Shown piece by piece: positions 53,032-63,007 of a DNA stretch of 64,000 bases. The notes below the pieces were generated by a model, which made no database searches, was not told the origin of the DNA, and was given only the letters and a program-made list of their open reading frames with translations. The stretch comes from Thiohalocapsa sp. (GTDB lineage: Bacteria; Pseudomonadota; Gammaproteobacteria; Chromatiales; Chromatiaceae), in NCBI GenBank assembly GCA_021736785.1, contig JAIPFF010000027.1:1-64000 (forward strand), given 5' to 3'. Position 1 is the stretch's first letter. Each line of letters opens with the position of its first letter. A program made the translations under genes and the position numbers.

Positions 53032-53084
53032 GCCGGGTCGGCAAGCTCATCGGGAGAGCGCAGGAAAGCCGACCCGGCTTTTTT
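53032..53084 (+). terminator. Strong intrinsic terminator, possibly of a small RNA
   Basis: GCCGGGTCGGC at 53032-53042 pairs perfectly with GCCGACCCGGC at 53068-53078 (11 bp), followed by six T. Just upstream AGGTC-CGGAA-GACCT forms a second hairpin (about 53016-53030). No coding gene on the plus strand ends here, so the transcript it stops is probably non-coding. It does not match the SRP RNA consensus. Confidence 0.75.
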
Positions 53085-53219
53085 ATGCCCGCAAAAAATG
53101 CGTCGGCACGCCCCGGCGACGCTCGAGACCGGCGCGTCCGGTGCCGAGCAACCCTTGGATACGGTGACAGCCAGCGTGGGCGCCGACAGGTCCGCGCCGG
53201 AGCATGTCGGTCGGCGGAT

Positions 53220-53921
53220 TCAGCAACCGGCGCTCGCTCGCTGTTTGAGCCATCCGCTAAAGCTCAGGCGCTCTCGCCGCGCAGGCATCACCTCATGCGG
53301 GAAGCCCGCGCTGAGGAAGGTCACCAGCCGCCCGGCCACCGGCGCCACATCGCTGTAGCAGGCCTCGTCGGCCGCATCCGTATAGATGCGCAAGTGGCCG
53401 CCGTCCTCCGCCTGCCAGCCTTCGTTGAGATACAGGATCACGGTGACCACGCGCTGTGCGACGCCGCGAAACCGATCCAAATGCTTGCGGTAGAAGCTAC
53501 CGGGCGGATAGACCGCGAGATGCCCCTCGAAATCCAGCAGTCCGAGGTAGAGCGTTTGGTTGATGGCGAGGCGCAAACCTTCCAAAGCCTGCAGATAGGC
53601 CCGCTGGGCGTCCGTAGCCTCGAGCGGATCGAGCCATTTCACGCGGTCAGTGCGGATCTCGGGGTTGAGCCGCAGGTCCGTGCCATGACCGGTACCGGCG
53701 AGGCGGAAGTCGCCCGCCTGCCAAGCCGCGCGGGCCTCGGCGGCGAGGGAGGCGACCAGCGCCGCGGGCAGAAAATCGTCCGTCACGCTCCAGCCGGTGT
53801 CGCCGAGCGCCAGCGCGATCCGCAAATGGCGTTCGTCCGCCTGCGCAGGCGGCGCCGATGCGGCAGCAGGCGGCGGAGAAACAGTTTCGGCGGATGCCAT
53901 GGCTTTCGGGTAATGCGTCAT
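53220..53921 (-). CDS. 2OG-Fe(II) oxygenase, prolyl-4-hydroxylase-like
   Basis: A 233-residue Fe(II)/2-oxoglutarate dioxygenase. The HxD...H iron site is in YRKHLDRF and FPHEVMPARRERLSFSGW, with the Arg of RLSF binding 2-oxoglutarate. VVTVILYLNEGWQAEDGGHLRIY is the typical strand pair of SM-20/PKHD-type enzymes. The first 35 residues are Ala/Pro-rich. Substrate is unknown (protein prolyl or other side chain). A start eight codons later is also possible; neither has a good ribosome site. Confidence 0.85.
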   Translation of the reverse strand: MTHYPKAMASAETVSPPPAAASAPPAQADERHLRIALALGDTGWSVTDDFLPAALVASLAAEARAAWQAGDFRLAGTGHGTDLRLNPEIRTDRVKWLDPLEATDAQRAYLQALEGLRLAINQTLYLGLLDFEGHLAVYPPGSFYRKHLDRFRGVAQRVVTVILYLNEGWQAEDGGHLRIYTDAADEACYSDVAPVAGRLVTFLSAGFPHEVMPARRERLSFSGWLKQRASAGC

Positions 53922-54341
53922 AAAACGGACATCATTCGCCGAATAACAACTGACTGTCTAACGTCTTTCTTGATCGTTTCGATCGATGAAATTGCTATAA
54001 GCGCAGACTCCATCGGACCGAATTCCGACGGGCCCGCGCGGGAGAGAGCCATCGGCGATCGCCCGAGCCTAGCGCTTGCGTCCATGCGCGGGCCAACAGA
54101 GGCAGCCGGCGGCGGTACTCGGAAGGCTCACTTCGGCAAGCCGGCGCAACCAAAAGGTCACAGGTCCACACCAGCACCGGTGATAGAGTTGCGCGGAAAA
54201 AGCAACGGCGTCTTCATCGGCAAGCCAGCTGCAAGCGCTTGCCTCGCCGGCCTCGCGTCGCGCCCCACGGCCTCCATCCGCGCCCGGCGGGCGGCCGACG
54301 CACCGATTCGACGTTCTTCATTTCGACATCGGAGCGACGCA
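53922..54341. promoter_or_regulatory. Intergenic region between the 2OG oxygenase and ppk2
   Basis: 420 bases between divergently read genes. Positions 53925-54000 are AT-rich. TGCTATAAG (TATAAG at 53996-54001) is an extended -10-like element on the plus strand with TTGATC 20 bases before it, a possible promoter for ppk2. Nothing else is seen. Confidence 0.35.
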
Positions 54342-55262
54342 ATGGGCACTGACGACAGCAACCCGGAAACTTACGACTGGATCGCCGCCGAGCTCGAGGA
54401 CGCCCTCGACGAGGACTTCGAGCTGGAGCTCTCCGAGCCGGCCCTGTCCTTGGAGCTGCGCAAAATCTACAAGCGCAAGCACCCGGACACCCTCGACCGA
54501 ACGACCTACTTCAAATCACTGCTGGCGCTGCAGGCCGAGCTGATCAAGCTGCAGGACTGGGTACAGCACACCGGCGAGAAGATCGCCGTCGTCTTCGAAG
54601 GCCGCGATTCCGCCGGCAAGGGCGGCGTCATTAAGCGCATCACCCAGCGCCTCAACCCGCGGGTTTGCCGCGTCGTCGCGTTGAACAAGCCCTCGGAGCG
54701 CGAGCGCACCCAATGGTATTTCCAGCGCTATGTGCCCCACCTGCCATCCGGCGGAGAGATCGTGCTGTTCGATCGCTCCTGGTACAACCGCTCCGGTGTC
54801 GAGCGGGTCATGGGCTTCGCCAGCCCCGAACAAGTGGAGCAGTTCTTCCAAGACGTGCCCGAATTCGAGCGCATGCTGGTGCGCTCCGGGATCCGGCTGA
54901 TCAAATACTGGTTCTCCATCACCGACGAAGAGCAGCAATTGCGCTTTCTGATGCGCATCCACGATCCGCTGAAGCAGTGGAAGCTGAGCCCGATGGATCT
55001 CCAGTCCCGGGTCCGTTGGGAGGACTACACCAAGGCGAAGGAAGACACCTTCAACCGCACCAACATCACCGAGGCGCCCTGGTTCGTCGTCGAGGCCAAC
55101 GACAAAAAGCGCGCACGGCTGAACTGCATCCGGCACCTGCTCGATCAGATCCCCTACGAAGACGTGCCGCAAGAGCGCATTACGCTGCCCGAGCGGGTCT
55201 TCGACCCCGACTACGAGCGCTCCGACCTGCCGCGCGAGCTCTACGTGCCGAAGTATTACTGA
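54342..55262 (+). CDS. ppk2: Polyphosphate kinase 2 (PPK2 class I)
   Basis: A 306-residue kinase that uses polyphosphate to phosphorylate nucleoside diphosphates, or the reverse. It has Walker A GRDSAGKGG (87-95), lid and Walker B features (LFDRSWYNRSGVERVMGF) and the RWEDYTKAKEDTFNRTN motif of class I. The long acidic N-terminal 45 residues (DEDFELELSEPALSLELR) are normal for the class. The ATG at 54342 with GGAG eight bases upstream is preferred over the much longer frame, which is not protein-like. Confidence 0.94.
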   Translation: MGTDDSNPETYDWIAAELEDALDEDFELELSEPALSLELRKIYKRKHPDTLDRTTYFKSLLALQAELIKLQDWVQHTGEKIAVVFEGRDSAGKGGVIKRITQRLNPRVCRVVALNKPSERERTQWYFQRYVPHLPSGGEIVLFDRSWYNRSGVERVMGFASPEQVEQFFQDVPEFERMLVRSGIRLIKYWFSITDEEQQLRFLMRIHDPLKQWKLSPMDLQSRVRWEDYTKAKEDTFNRTNITEAPWFVVEANDKKRARLNCIRHLLDQIPYEDVPQERITLPERVFDPDYERSDLPRELYVPKYY

Positions 55263-55390
55263 CGCGCCGCGGCTCCATCACCCTGCCTTGCGCCCCCCCG
55301 GCCCGTGGCCGGCAATGTGCGCTATCGGTCAATGCCGCGGTGTCGCGCGTCCACCGCGCGTGACGGCGTTCACATTTATCCTCTGCCCGC

Positions 55391-55414
55391 GCCGTCCACA
55401 ATAGGATGGACGGC
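55391..55414. repeat. 8-bp perfect inverted repeat upstream of a small ORF
   Basis: GCCGTCCA and TGGACGGC separated by eight bases form a stem-loop. It stands 29 bases before a small open frame; it could be an operator or RNA hairpin. Confidence 0.5.
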
Positions 55415-55442
55415 GACCGCCGAAAAGCGTAGAGGAAACCGC

Positions 55443-55568
55443 ATGATGGAGCTGGAATCCTTCGCTTGGGCGGCGTACGCCGGCCGGTCGACGGTATTTG
55501 TTTCGCCGATCGACGCCGACCGAGCCCATGGCGGTGCGGGTGCTCGGCGCACGCGCATTCCCGGATGA
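55443..55568 (+). CDS. Possible small protein, 41 residues
   Basis: An ATGATG start preceded at good distance by GAGGA, then MMELESFAWAAYAGRSTVF and a basic tail. No family is recognised. The ribosome site is better than for many neighbours, but length is short and codon evidence weak, so it may be chance. It lies in the 551-base gap between ppk2 and the hybrid kinase gene. Confidence 0.3.
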   Translation: MMELESFAWAAYAGRSTVFVSPIDADRAHGGAGARRTRIPG

Positions 55569-55813
55569 CCCGCCATCCACCGCGGCGCCGATGACCATCG
55601 CCGCCATCCATGAAGATTGACCGGCGCCGCGGCACCCGCATCGGAACTGCCCGGCGATGGACCGAAGCCGCCCGGCCACCGATGCCGGCGCCCGCGCTGA
55701 ACGAACGGGCGCCATGAAGCCGGATGTCCGTCGAGGCACTGCCGAACAATAGCCTCGGCACCCTGCCGAGAACGCAACAGGGGAGGCAACAGCGAACGAT
55801 TCGCTTGGAGATC

Positions 55814-58800
55814 ATGGATAAACTGCTCCTGCGCCAATTGCGCCGGGAAAAGCTGTCCGCCGACACGCCGCCCACCGATCCGGCCGCATGGCGCAGGTTT
55901 CTCGAGCGGGTCGAGCGCGCGTATGCCCGGTTCGGTCAAGACCGCTATCTGTTCGAGCGCGCGGTCGAGGCGAGCGCCGATGCCATTTACATCACCGACC
56001 GCGACGGCGTTATCGAGTACGTGAACCCGGCCTTTACCCGGATCACCGGCTGGACATCCGCCGGGGCGCTCGGCGCACGCCCCGACATTCTTGCCGACGG
56101 CACCACTCCGGAACAGGTCTACGACGACCTCTGGAACAGCATCACACGCGGGCGCGTCTGGTCCGGACGCCTGAAGAACAGACGCCGGGGCACGACCGGC
56201 GACGAGGGCCTGTACTGGGCGCAAACCACCATTGCGCCGCTGCCCGGCAACAACGGCGACATGAGCGGATTCGTCGCCGTACAGCGCGACGTCACCGCGG
56301 AAGTCGCCCAAGAAGACCGCAGCCGCCGCGCGACGAGGATGGCGGTTCTGCGCGCTCGGATCGCGGAGATTCTGCACGGCCACGGCAACCTGCACGCACG
56401 CCTGGGCGAGGCCGTCGCGGCACTGGCCGATGCGCAGGCGCTTCGGCTCAACGGTGATGCCTTGATCGTTGCCCGCGGAGCGGACGACGCGCCGGAGATC
56501 TGGCTCGACGTCGGCCGGCCGCGGGACCCGACGCGGCTGCTCGCGATCCTGGAGCAGGCCGACCCGCAACCGGCGTATCTACCGGACGCCGGGCACATTC
56601 TATTGCCCATCTTACAAGCCGGCAGCGTGATCGGCGGCGCATGGCTGGGCGTCGCCGGGCCGCCCCAGCTGGAGCAGGTGCAGATCGACCTGCTGACGCT
56701 GGTGCGCGACATGATCGGTGTCGGGATTGCAGAAGAGCACGCCCGCGTCGAGGTCGAGCGCGCCGCCGCCGCCGCGCTCGACGCGGTCGAGGCCAAATCG
56801 CGGTTCCTGGCCAACATGAGCCATGAGATCCGCACGCCGATGAACGGCGTTGTCGGCATGCTCGAGATGCTGTCCCAGACCGAGCTGGACCGCGAGCAGC
56901 AGCGCTTCGTCGAGACCGCCGTCGGCTCCGCCGAATCGCTGCTCACCGTCATCAACGACATCCTGGATTTCTCCAAGATCGAGGCCGGCAAGCTCGACCT
57001 CGAGCACATCCCGTTCGATATCCGCCCGCTCGCCGAAGACATCACCACATTGCTCGCGCCGCGTGCGGCGGAGCGCAGCTTCGAGCTTGCCTGCTATGTC
57101 GCCCCCGACATCGACACTCGCGTCATCGGCGATCCGACCCGGTTGCGCCAAGTGCTCAACAATCTGGTCGGCAACGCGGTCAAATTCACGGAGCACGGCG
57201 AAGTCCTGCTGAGGATCTCCGCGGACGAGACGGCAGAGCACGCGGCGGAAGCCATCAATACACTGCGCTTCGAGATCATCGATACCGGCATCGGCATGAC
57301 CGAAGAGGCGCTGCGGCGGCTGTTCTCGCCGTTCGAGCAGGCCGACGGCTCCACCACCCGGCGCTTCGGCGGCACCGGGCTAGGGCTTGCGATCGTCAAG
57401 CAGTTGGTGGAGCTGATGGGCGGTCGCATCAGCGCCGAGAGCACACCCGGCGAAGGCTCCACGTTCCGCTTCACGATTCCGTTCGAGCGCCAGCCGGCGG
57501 CGGCGCAGGATCCCGCCCGGGCCGATCTGGCGGGGCTGCGCGTGCTGGCGGTGGACGACAATGCGACCAACCTGACCATCCTCGGCCACTATCTGCGAAG
57601 CTGGGGCGTCGAGGCGGGCACCGCGGCGGACGGGTTCGAGGCCCTGGCGCGGCTGCGCGAAGCCGAAGACGCCGGCAAGCCCTACGACATCGCCGTCCTC
57701 GACATGCAGATGCCGCAAATCGACGGGCTGGCGCTGGCGCGGCTGATCAAGTCGGAGCCGAGCATCGCCGGCACGCGGCTGATCATGATCAGCTCCATCG
57801 GGCAGACCGACGTCGAGGTGCGTGCCGCCGGCATCCAGTACGCCCTCTCCAAGCCGATCCGCCAGTCGCACCTGCACGACTCGCTGCAGGAACTGGCCGC
57901 GGGACGCGAGCGGCTGCCGCAGCAGGATGCCGGCCCGCAACCGGCAGCGGACGACGCGCCCGGCCTGGAAGGCCATGTGCTGCTCGCCGAGGACAATCCG
58001 GTCAACCAGCGCGTCGCCCTGTCGATGCTGAAGCGACTCGGGCTCACGGCCGACGTCGCCGCCGACGGATTGCAGGCGGTGGAGATGGCCTGTGCCCGCG
58101 ACTACCGACTGATCCTGATGGACTGCCAGATGCCGACCCTCGACGGCTTCGAGGCCACCGCGGAACTGCGACGCCGCGAGGCGGAGCAACCCGCCGATCA
58201 CGCCACCGAGCACCGCATCGTGATCGCATTGACCGCGAATGCCATGGCCGGCGACCGCGAGCACTGCATCGCCGCCGGCATGGACGACTATTTGGCCAAG
58301 CCGATCAAGACCGCTCAGCTGCGCGCCTGCCTGACGCGCTGGCTCGCCGGCCAACGCGCCGAGCCGCACGCCCCCAGGACGGCTGCGATGCCGGGTCCAC
58401 TACCAGCCCCTGCGCCGTCGCTGCCCGCGGCCGATGCCGGGCCCGGCGGCGGCGCCCCGCCCGAGCAACTGTCCGTCGACCCCGACGCGATGGAGAACCT
58501 GAAGGATCTGCTCGCCGACGGCTACGGCCGCTTCCTGCAACTGTATGAGCAGAAAACCCGGGAGCTGACCAACCGGCTGCACGAGGGCCTCGCGCAGCAC
58601 GACATCGGCACCATCGAGGCCGCCGCCCACGCCCTGAAGGGCAGCGCCGGCAACATCGGCGCCGGTGAGCTGCAAACGCTGGCCCAAGCCATCGAGCACA
58701 AGGCCAAAGCCGGTGACCTGAACGGCATGGAGCTGCTGCTGGAGCTCGCCGGGCGCGCGCAGCGCCAAGTGCTCGACGACGTAGCACGTATCAGCGCCGG

Positions 58801-58831
58801 CGAGTCACCGGCCGGCCGCGACGTCGAGTGA
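55814..58831 (+). CDS. Hybrid sensor histidine kinase (PAS-GAF-like-HisKA-HATPase-REC-REC-HPt)
   Basis: A 1005-residue soluble phosphorelay kinase. It has a PAS domain (about 45-160: DRDGVIEYVNPAFTRITGWT), a GAF-like region (about 175-310), HisKA with phospho-His H337 (FLANMSHEIRTPMNG), and HATPase N, G1 and G2 boxes (NNLVGNAVKFT; DTGIGM; GGTGLGLAIVKQL). Two receiver domains follow (AVDDNATN..VLDMQMPQIDG; LAEDNPVNQ..LMDCQMPTLDGFE), and an HPt domain with phospho-His in AAAHALKGSAGNIG. No membrane segment, so it senses an internal signal. GGAG precedes the ATG. No output regulator is adjacent. Confidence 0.92.
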   Translation: MDKLLLRQLRREKLSADTPPTDPAAWRRFLERVERAYARFGQDRYLFERAVEASADAIYITDRDGVIEYVNPAFTRITGWTSAGALGARPDILADGTTPEQVYDDLWNSITRGRVWSGRLKNRRRGTTGDEGLYWAQTTIAPLPGNNGDMSGFVAVQRDVTAEVAQEDRSRRATRMAVLRARIAEILHGHGNLHARLGEAVAALADAQALRLNGDALIVARGADDAPEIWLDVGRPRDPTRLLAILEQADPQPAYLPDAGHILLPILQAGSVIGGAWLGVAGPPQLEQVQIDLLTLVRDMIGVGIAEEHARVEVERAAAAALDAVEAKSRFLANMSHEIRTPMNGVVGMLEMLSQTELDREQQRFVETAVGSAESLLTVINDILDFSKIEAGKLDLEHIPFDIRPLAEDITTLLAPRAAERSFELACYVAPDIDTRVIGDPTRLRQVLNNLVGNAVKFTEHGEVLLRISADETAEHAAEAINTLRFEIIDTGIGMTEEALRRLFSPFEQADGSTTRRFGGTGLGLAIVKQLVELMGGRISAESTPGEGSTFRFTIPFERQPAAAQDPARADLAGLRVLAVDDNATNLTILGHYLRSWGVEAGTAADGFEALARLREAEDAGKPYDIAVLDMQMPQIDGLALARLIKSEPSIAGTRLIMISSIGQTDVEVRAAGIQYALSKPIRQSHLHDSLQELAAGRERLPQQDAGPQPAADDAPGLEGHVLLAEDNPVNQRVALSMLKRLGLTADVAADGLQAVEMACARDYRLILMDCQMPTLDGFEATAELRRREAEQPADHATEHRIVIALTANAMAGDREHCIAAGMDDYLAKPIKTAQLRACLTRWLAGQRAEPHAPRTAAMPGPLPAPAPSLPAADAGPGGGAPPEQLSVDPDAMENLKDLLADGYGRFLQLYEQKTRELTNRLHEGLAQHDIGTIEAAAHALKGSAGNIGAGELQTLAQAIEHKAKAGDLNGMELLLELAGRAQRQVLDDVARISAGESPAGRDVE

Positions 58832-58947
58832 CAAGCCCGCTGCCGGCCGCGGCCGCGCCCTAGGTAGCCCCACCCTAGGCAGCCCCGCGCCTGTCCCGTA
58901 GACTCGCCCGTTCTGCCGTCCCGATCCGCCACCACCGGAGCACGATA

Positions 58948-60057
<1,110 letters not shown>

Positions 60058-60068
60058 CGGAGGCCCCT

Positions 60069-60911
60069 ATGGAACGCATCGAGCGCATTCGCGAATTCGG
60101 CGGTTGGCTGGACCGCTATACCCACGACTCCTACACCTGCAACTGCCGCATGACCTTCTCGGTCTACCTGCCGCCGCAGGCCGAGGCGGGCCCGGTGCCG
60201 GCGATGTATTACCTCTCCGGCCTCACCTGCACCGACGACAACGTCCGCGTCAAGGCCGGCGCCCAGCGCTATGCGGCGGAGCTCGGCCTCGCCCTGATCA
60301 TGCCCGACACCAGCCCCCGCGGCGAGGACGTGCCCGACGCGCCGGAGCGCTACGACCTGGGCCAGGGCGCCGGCTTCTACGTCAACGCCGTCCAAGAGCC
60401 CTGGTCCGCCAACTACCGGATGTTCGACTACGTCAACGAAGAACTGCCGGCCCTGGTGGAGCGCAAACTGCCCCTCCTGCCCGGCCGGCGCTCCATCACC
60501 GGACACTCCATGGGCGGCCACGGCGCGCTGATCAGCGCGTTGAAGCACCCCGGCATGTACAGCTCCGTCTCCGCCTTCTCGCCCATCTGCAACCCGGTCA
60601 ACTGCGGCTGGGGCCACGGCTGCTTCGGCGCCTATCTCGGCGAAGACCGGGAGGCATGGAAGGCCTGGGACGCCACCGAGCTGATCCTGGCCGGCGCCGC
60701 GCCGATCCCGCTGCTGATCGACCAGGGCGCCGACGACGAATTCCTCGCCGACGGCCAACTGCTCCCCGAGGCCATGCAACAGGCCTGCGACGCCAAAGGC
60801 TTCCCGCTGACACTGCGGATGCAGCCCGGCTACGACCACAGCTACCACTTCATCGCCACCTTCATCGGCGAGCACTTGGCGTATCACGCGCGGGCGCTGG
60901 CGGACGCGTGA
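60069..60911 (+). CDS. frmB: S-formylglutathione hydrolase
   Basis: Esterase-fold enzyme of 280 residues that hydrolyses S-formylglutathione to formate and glutathione, completing formaldehyde detoxification with FrmA. The nucleophile is S147 in GHSMGGHGAL; the conserved YLSGLTCTDDN, NFxxKAGAQ-like VRVKAGAQRYA and GYDHSYHFIATFIGEH (catalytic His) are visible. GGAG lies between frmA stop and the ATG. Confidence 0.96.
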   Translation: MERIERIREFGGWLDRYTHDSYTCNCRMTFSVYLPPQAEAGPVPAMYYLSGLTCTDDNVRVKAGAQRYAAELGLALIMPDTSPRGEDVPDAPERYDLGQGAGFYVNAVQEPWSANYRMFDYVNEELPALVERKLPLLPGRRSITGHSMGGHGALISALKHPGMYSSVSAFSPICNPVNCGWGHGCFGAYLGEDREAWKAWDATELILAGAAPIPLLIDQGADDEFLADGQLLPEAMQQACDAKGFPLTLRMQPGYDHSYHFIATFIGEHLAYHARALADA

Positions 60912-61092
60912 GCGGAGAGCGTCTCGGCGCGGCCTGCCGGTGGCGGCGGGAGGCGGCGCCCCGGGGCATCGCCGCGCCCGCAATCATTGCCGAGTCCGAC
61001 TGCCGGTGCGGGCGCCGACAGCGCCGCAACGACCATCGTCGCCCGGACCGGGACCGAAGCCGCAACCGAGGGCGGCAGACGGACCTTCAACC

Positions 61093-61905
61093 ATGAAGGT
61101 TGCCGCGCAGACCCCGTTCAGACACGCACTGCTGCTATGCGCGCTACTGACCTGCACGGCCGACATCGCCTTCGCCGAATGGCGGCCCCTGACGGAACCC
61201 GCCCCCGACGACGCGGCCGCCGACCCCTTCTACGCCAAACGCACCGCCGAGCGCCCCGCGGACGGCAAACAACTCAGCGCCCACCTCGCCTTCTTCGACT
61301 CCCGCGCCTACCGCCTCGACGTCGTCGACTTGGGCGCCGGCCCCGAGCCCACAGAGCGCGACATCGACGACGCGCTCCGCGCAGCCGGCTGCACAGCAGG
61401 CGTCAACGGCGGCTTCTTCCACCCCGACTACAGCCCCCTCGGCCTCGTCATCGCCGACGGCAAACGCAGCGGACGCTTCCAGGCCGGCAAACTCCTCAGC
61501 GGCGTCCTCTACAGCGACGACCGCGGCATCCACCTAACCCGCCGCGCCGCCTTCCGTGACCACCCCGGCATCCACGCCCTCCTCCAAACCGGCCCCTACC
61601 TGGTCGAAAACGGCAACGCCGTCCGCGGACTCTCCGACAGCAGACCGGCCCGTCGCACCTTCATCGCCACCGACTGGCGCCGCAACTGGGTGATCGGCGC
61701 GACCACAAGCTCCGTCACACTCGCCGACCTCGCCGATGCGCTTGCGACGCCGGGCGCCCTGACCAGCTGGCCCGTCGATCGCGCCATCAACCTCGATGGC
61801 GGGTCATCGACCGGGTTCTTCGTCGAGTCCGGCGACAACCGCCCGTCCCGCACACTCCAACCCCTGAAGCGCGTGCGCAATCTTTTGTGCGTGACCACCC
61901 GCTGA
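61093..61905 (+). CDS. Secreted phosphodiester glycosidase (NAGPA/DUF2233) family protein
   Basis: A 270-residue exported protein with a signal peptide (MKVAAQTPFRHALLLCALLTCTADIAFA). The NAGPA-domain signature is GVNGGFFHPDYSPLGLVIADGK and the end motif INLDGGSSTGFFV. Related domains hydrolyse N-acetylglucosamine phosphodiesters; the bacterial substrates are mostly unknown, cell-wall sugars being possible. It lies near frmB but is separated by about 180 bases. Note the high CGC/CCC codon density, still host-like. Confidence 0.87.
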   Translation: MKVAAQTPFRHALLLCALLTCTADIAFAEWRPLTEPAPDDAAADPFYAKRTAERPADGKQLSAHLAFFDSRAYRLDVVDLGAGPEPTERDIDDALRAAGCTAGVNGGFFHPDYSPLGLVIADGKRSGRFQAGKLLSGVLYSDDRGIHLTRRAAFRDHPGIHALLQTGPYLVENGNAVRGLSDSRPARRTFIATDWRRNWVIGATTSSVTLADLADALATPGALTSWPVDRAINLDGGSSTGFFVESGDNRPSRTLQPLKRVRNLLCVTTR

Positions 61906-62451
61906 GGGTTGGCTTCTGTGGCCGTGCGCCGCCGCGCGACTGTCGCGCAGGCGCGCCATACCGGCATCCACCTCGGCGAGATAGCTGCCGGGTTTCGCCC
62001 CGCACACCATCAGTGGGTAACCCGACCTTTCCCCCTCCGCTCCGTTGACGGCCGGCGCACCGCTGGCTAAATTGAACTGCCTGAGCCGTCGTCCGCACGC
62101 CGGCTAACTCGCAGCCTCACGTTGCGCCACGCACTCACGGGCTAGTCTCTGCCTAGGCCAGAACTTGTCGCAGCGCAGAAGCTCGGCGCACTTCCAGTGC
62201 GGACGCATTAATCAACTGTTTTGACCGAGTATGTTTCGCCGCACGCGTGCTGGCACACGCGATACTGAAAGCTCCGCGCGAATGATACGCAGAATGTCGG
62301 TCGGGTGAGATAGACAGAATACGCCTATCTCACCCGACCGACACTCTTTCCATTACACTGTTGGGTCCCCTAATCTATACGCGGGCCGCAGAATCGGTGC
62401 TTTCGCCTAGCGGTGAAATCAACAACGAAATTTTACTTCGAGGAAGTACGC
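61906..62451. other. Junction between core DNA and the integron-like island
   Basis: 546 bases with no supported gene and no integrase signature in any frame. GC content falls visibly from about 62200. It contains the 18-bp hairpin at 62295-62343 and, at 62360-62366, GTTGGGT, which fits the integron core consensus GTTRRRY and could mark the insertion point of the first cassette. Confidence 0.45.
62295..62343. repeat. 18-bp perfect inverted repeat at the island edge
   Basis: Arms TGTCGGTCGGGTGAGATA (62295-62312) and its complement (62326-62343) with a 13-base loop. There is no T-run directly after, only CTCTTTCC, so it may be a terminator-like hairpin, a recombination-site arm or a protein site. 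It lies 17 bases before the GTTGGGT core-like site. Confidence 0.85.
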
Positions 62452-62934
62452 ATGAAATATTCAGAATACATGTCTCATCTTCAAGACTTTGCCAAATTCA
62501 TGGAGGCAAGAGTAAGAGGATTTTCTGCGAAAGAGACCTTCAACCCGAGGATGAAACCTTTCATCAAGGACTGGAATGACAGCAATAATCTTCCCGTGCC
62601 AGTCCGCGGAGATGGAGTAGGAGACAAATCAGGTCTCTATTTCATTGTCGGAGAGGACGAGGAAGTCCTATATATCGGGAAAGCCACGAAGAGCAACATA
62701 CATGAGAGAGTATGGGGTCATATCCAAACTCCCAAAGACGGAGATAAGGAGAAAACAAAGAGGTTTCCAAACAATCGATTTAAAGCGGAGACAGAGAGAG
62801 AATACGGAAACATAGTTGAGAACGGCGAGGTAAGGTTGGGCATCGTGCAGATCTGTCCTGATAACGCAACATCAGTTGCCGAGGTCTATCTGCAAACTAT
62901 ATGCTTGCCGCCACTATGCAAGCAGATCGGATAA
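62452..62934 (+). CDS. GIY-YIG-like nuclease-fold protein (integron cassette gene)
   Basis: A 160-residue protein with a GIY-YIG domain in its C-terminal two thirds. GLYFIVG (61-67) and VLYIGKA (72-78) give the two signature strands in GLY/YIG form, R86 stands in the conserved helix (NIHERVWGHI), and E144 in SVAEVYLQT is at the place of the catalytic Glu. The N-terminal 50 residues are helical and unassigned. The start has GAGGAAG upstream. Base composition is clearly AT-richer than the core genes. It is followed five bases later by an attC site, so it is a gene cassette. Nuclease activity is inferred. Confidence 0.75.
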   Translation: MKYSEYMSHLQDFAKFMEARVRGFSAKETFNPRMKPFIKDWNDSNNLPVPVRGDGVGDKSGLYFIVGEDEEVLYIGKATKSNIHERVWGHIQTPKDGDKEKTKRFPNNRFKAETEREYGNIVENGEVRLGIVQICPDNATSVAEVYLQTICLPPLCKQIG

Positions 62935-62938
62935 TTCA

Positions 62939-63000
62939 TCCCAACGAGCCCCTACAGCGGACGCACCAAAGGCGCGCGCCGCTGAGGCTTTGCGTTAGGC
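62939..63000 (+). other. Integron attC recombination site
   Basis: The site starts at TCCCAAC (one mismatch to RYYYAAC) and ends in GTTAGGC (62994-63000), which fits GTTRRRY. The arms fold as expected for attC: AACG with CGTT, AGCC with GGCT, and CAGCGG with CCGCTG, with unpaired CCTA and TT bulges and a short terminal loop. Length is about 62 bases, a normal attC size. It separates the GIY-YIG gene from the next cassette. Confidence 0.85.
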
Positions 63001-63007
63001 GAAAAAA

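Noticed and set aside
53000-53084. SRP (4.5S) RNA because of AGGTCCGGAAGACC
   Set aside because: The conserved GGTCAGGTCCGGAAGGAAGCA loop is not present; only the tetraloop-like part is shared.
53085-54341. Long N-terminal extension of ppk2
   Set aside because: The extension is antisense to the 2OG oxygenase gene; ATG at 54342 has a ribosome site and gives the normal length.
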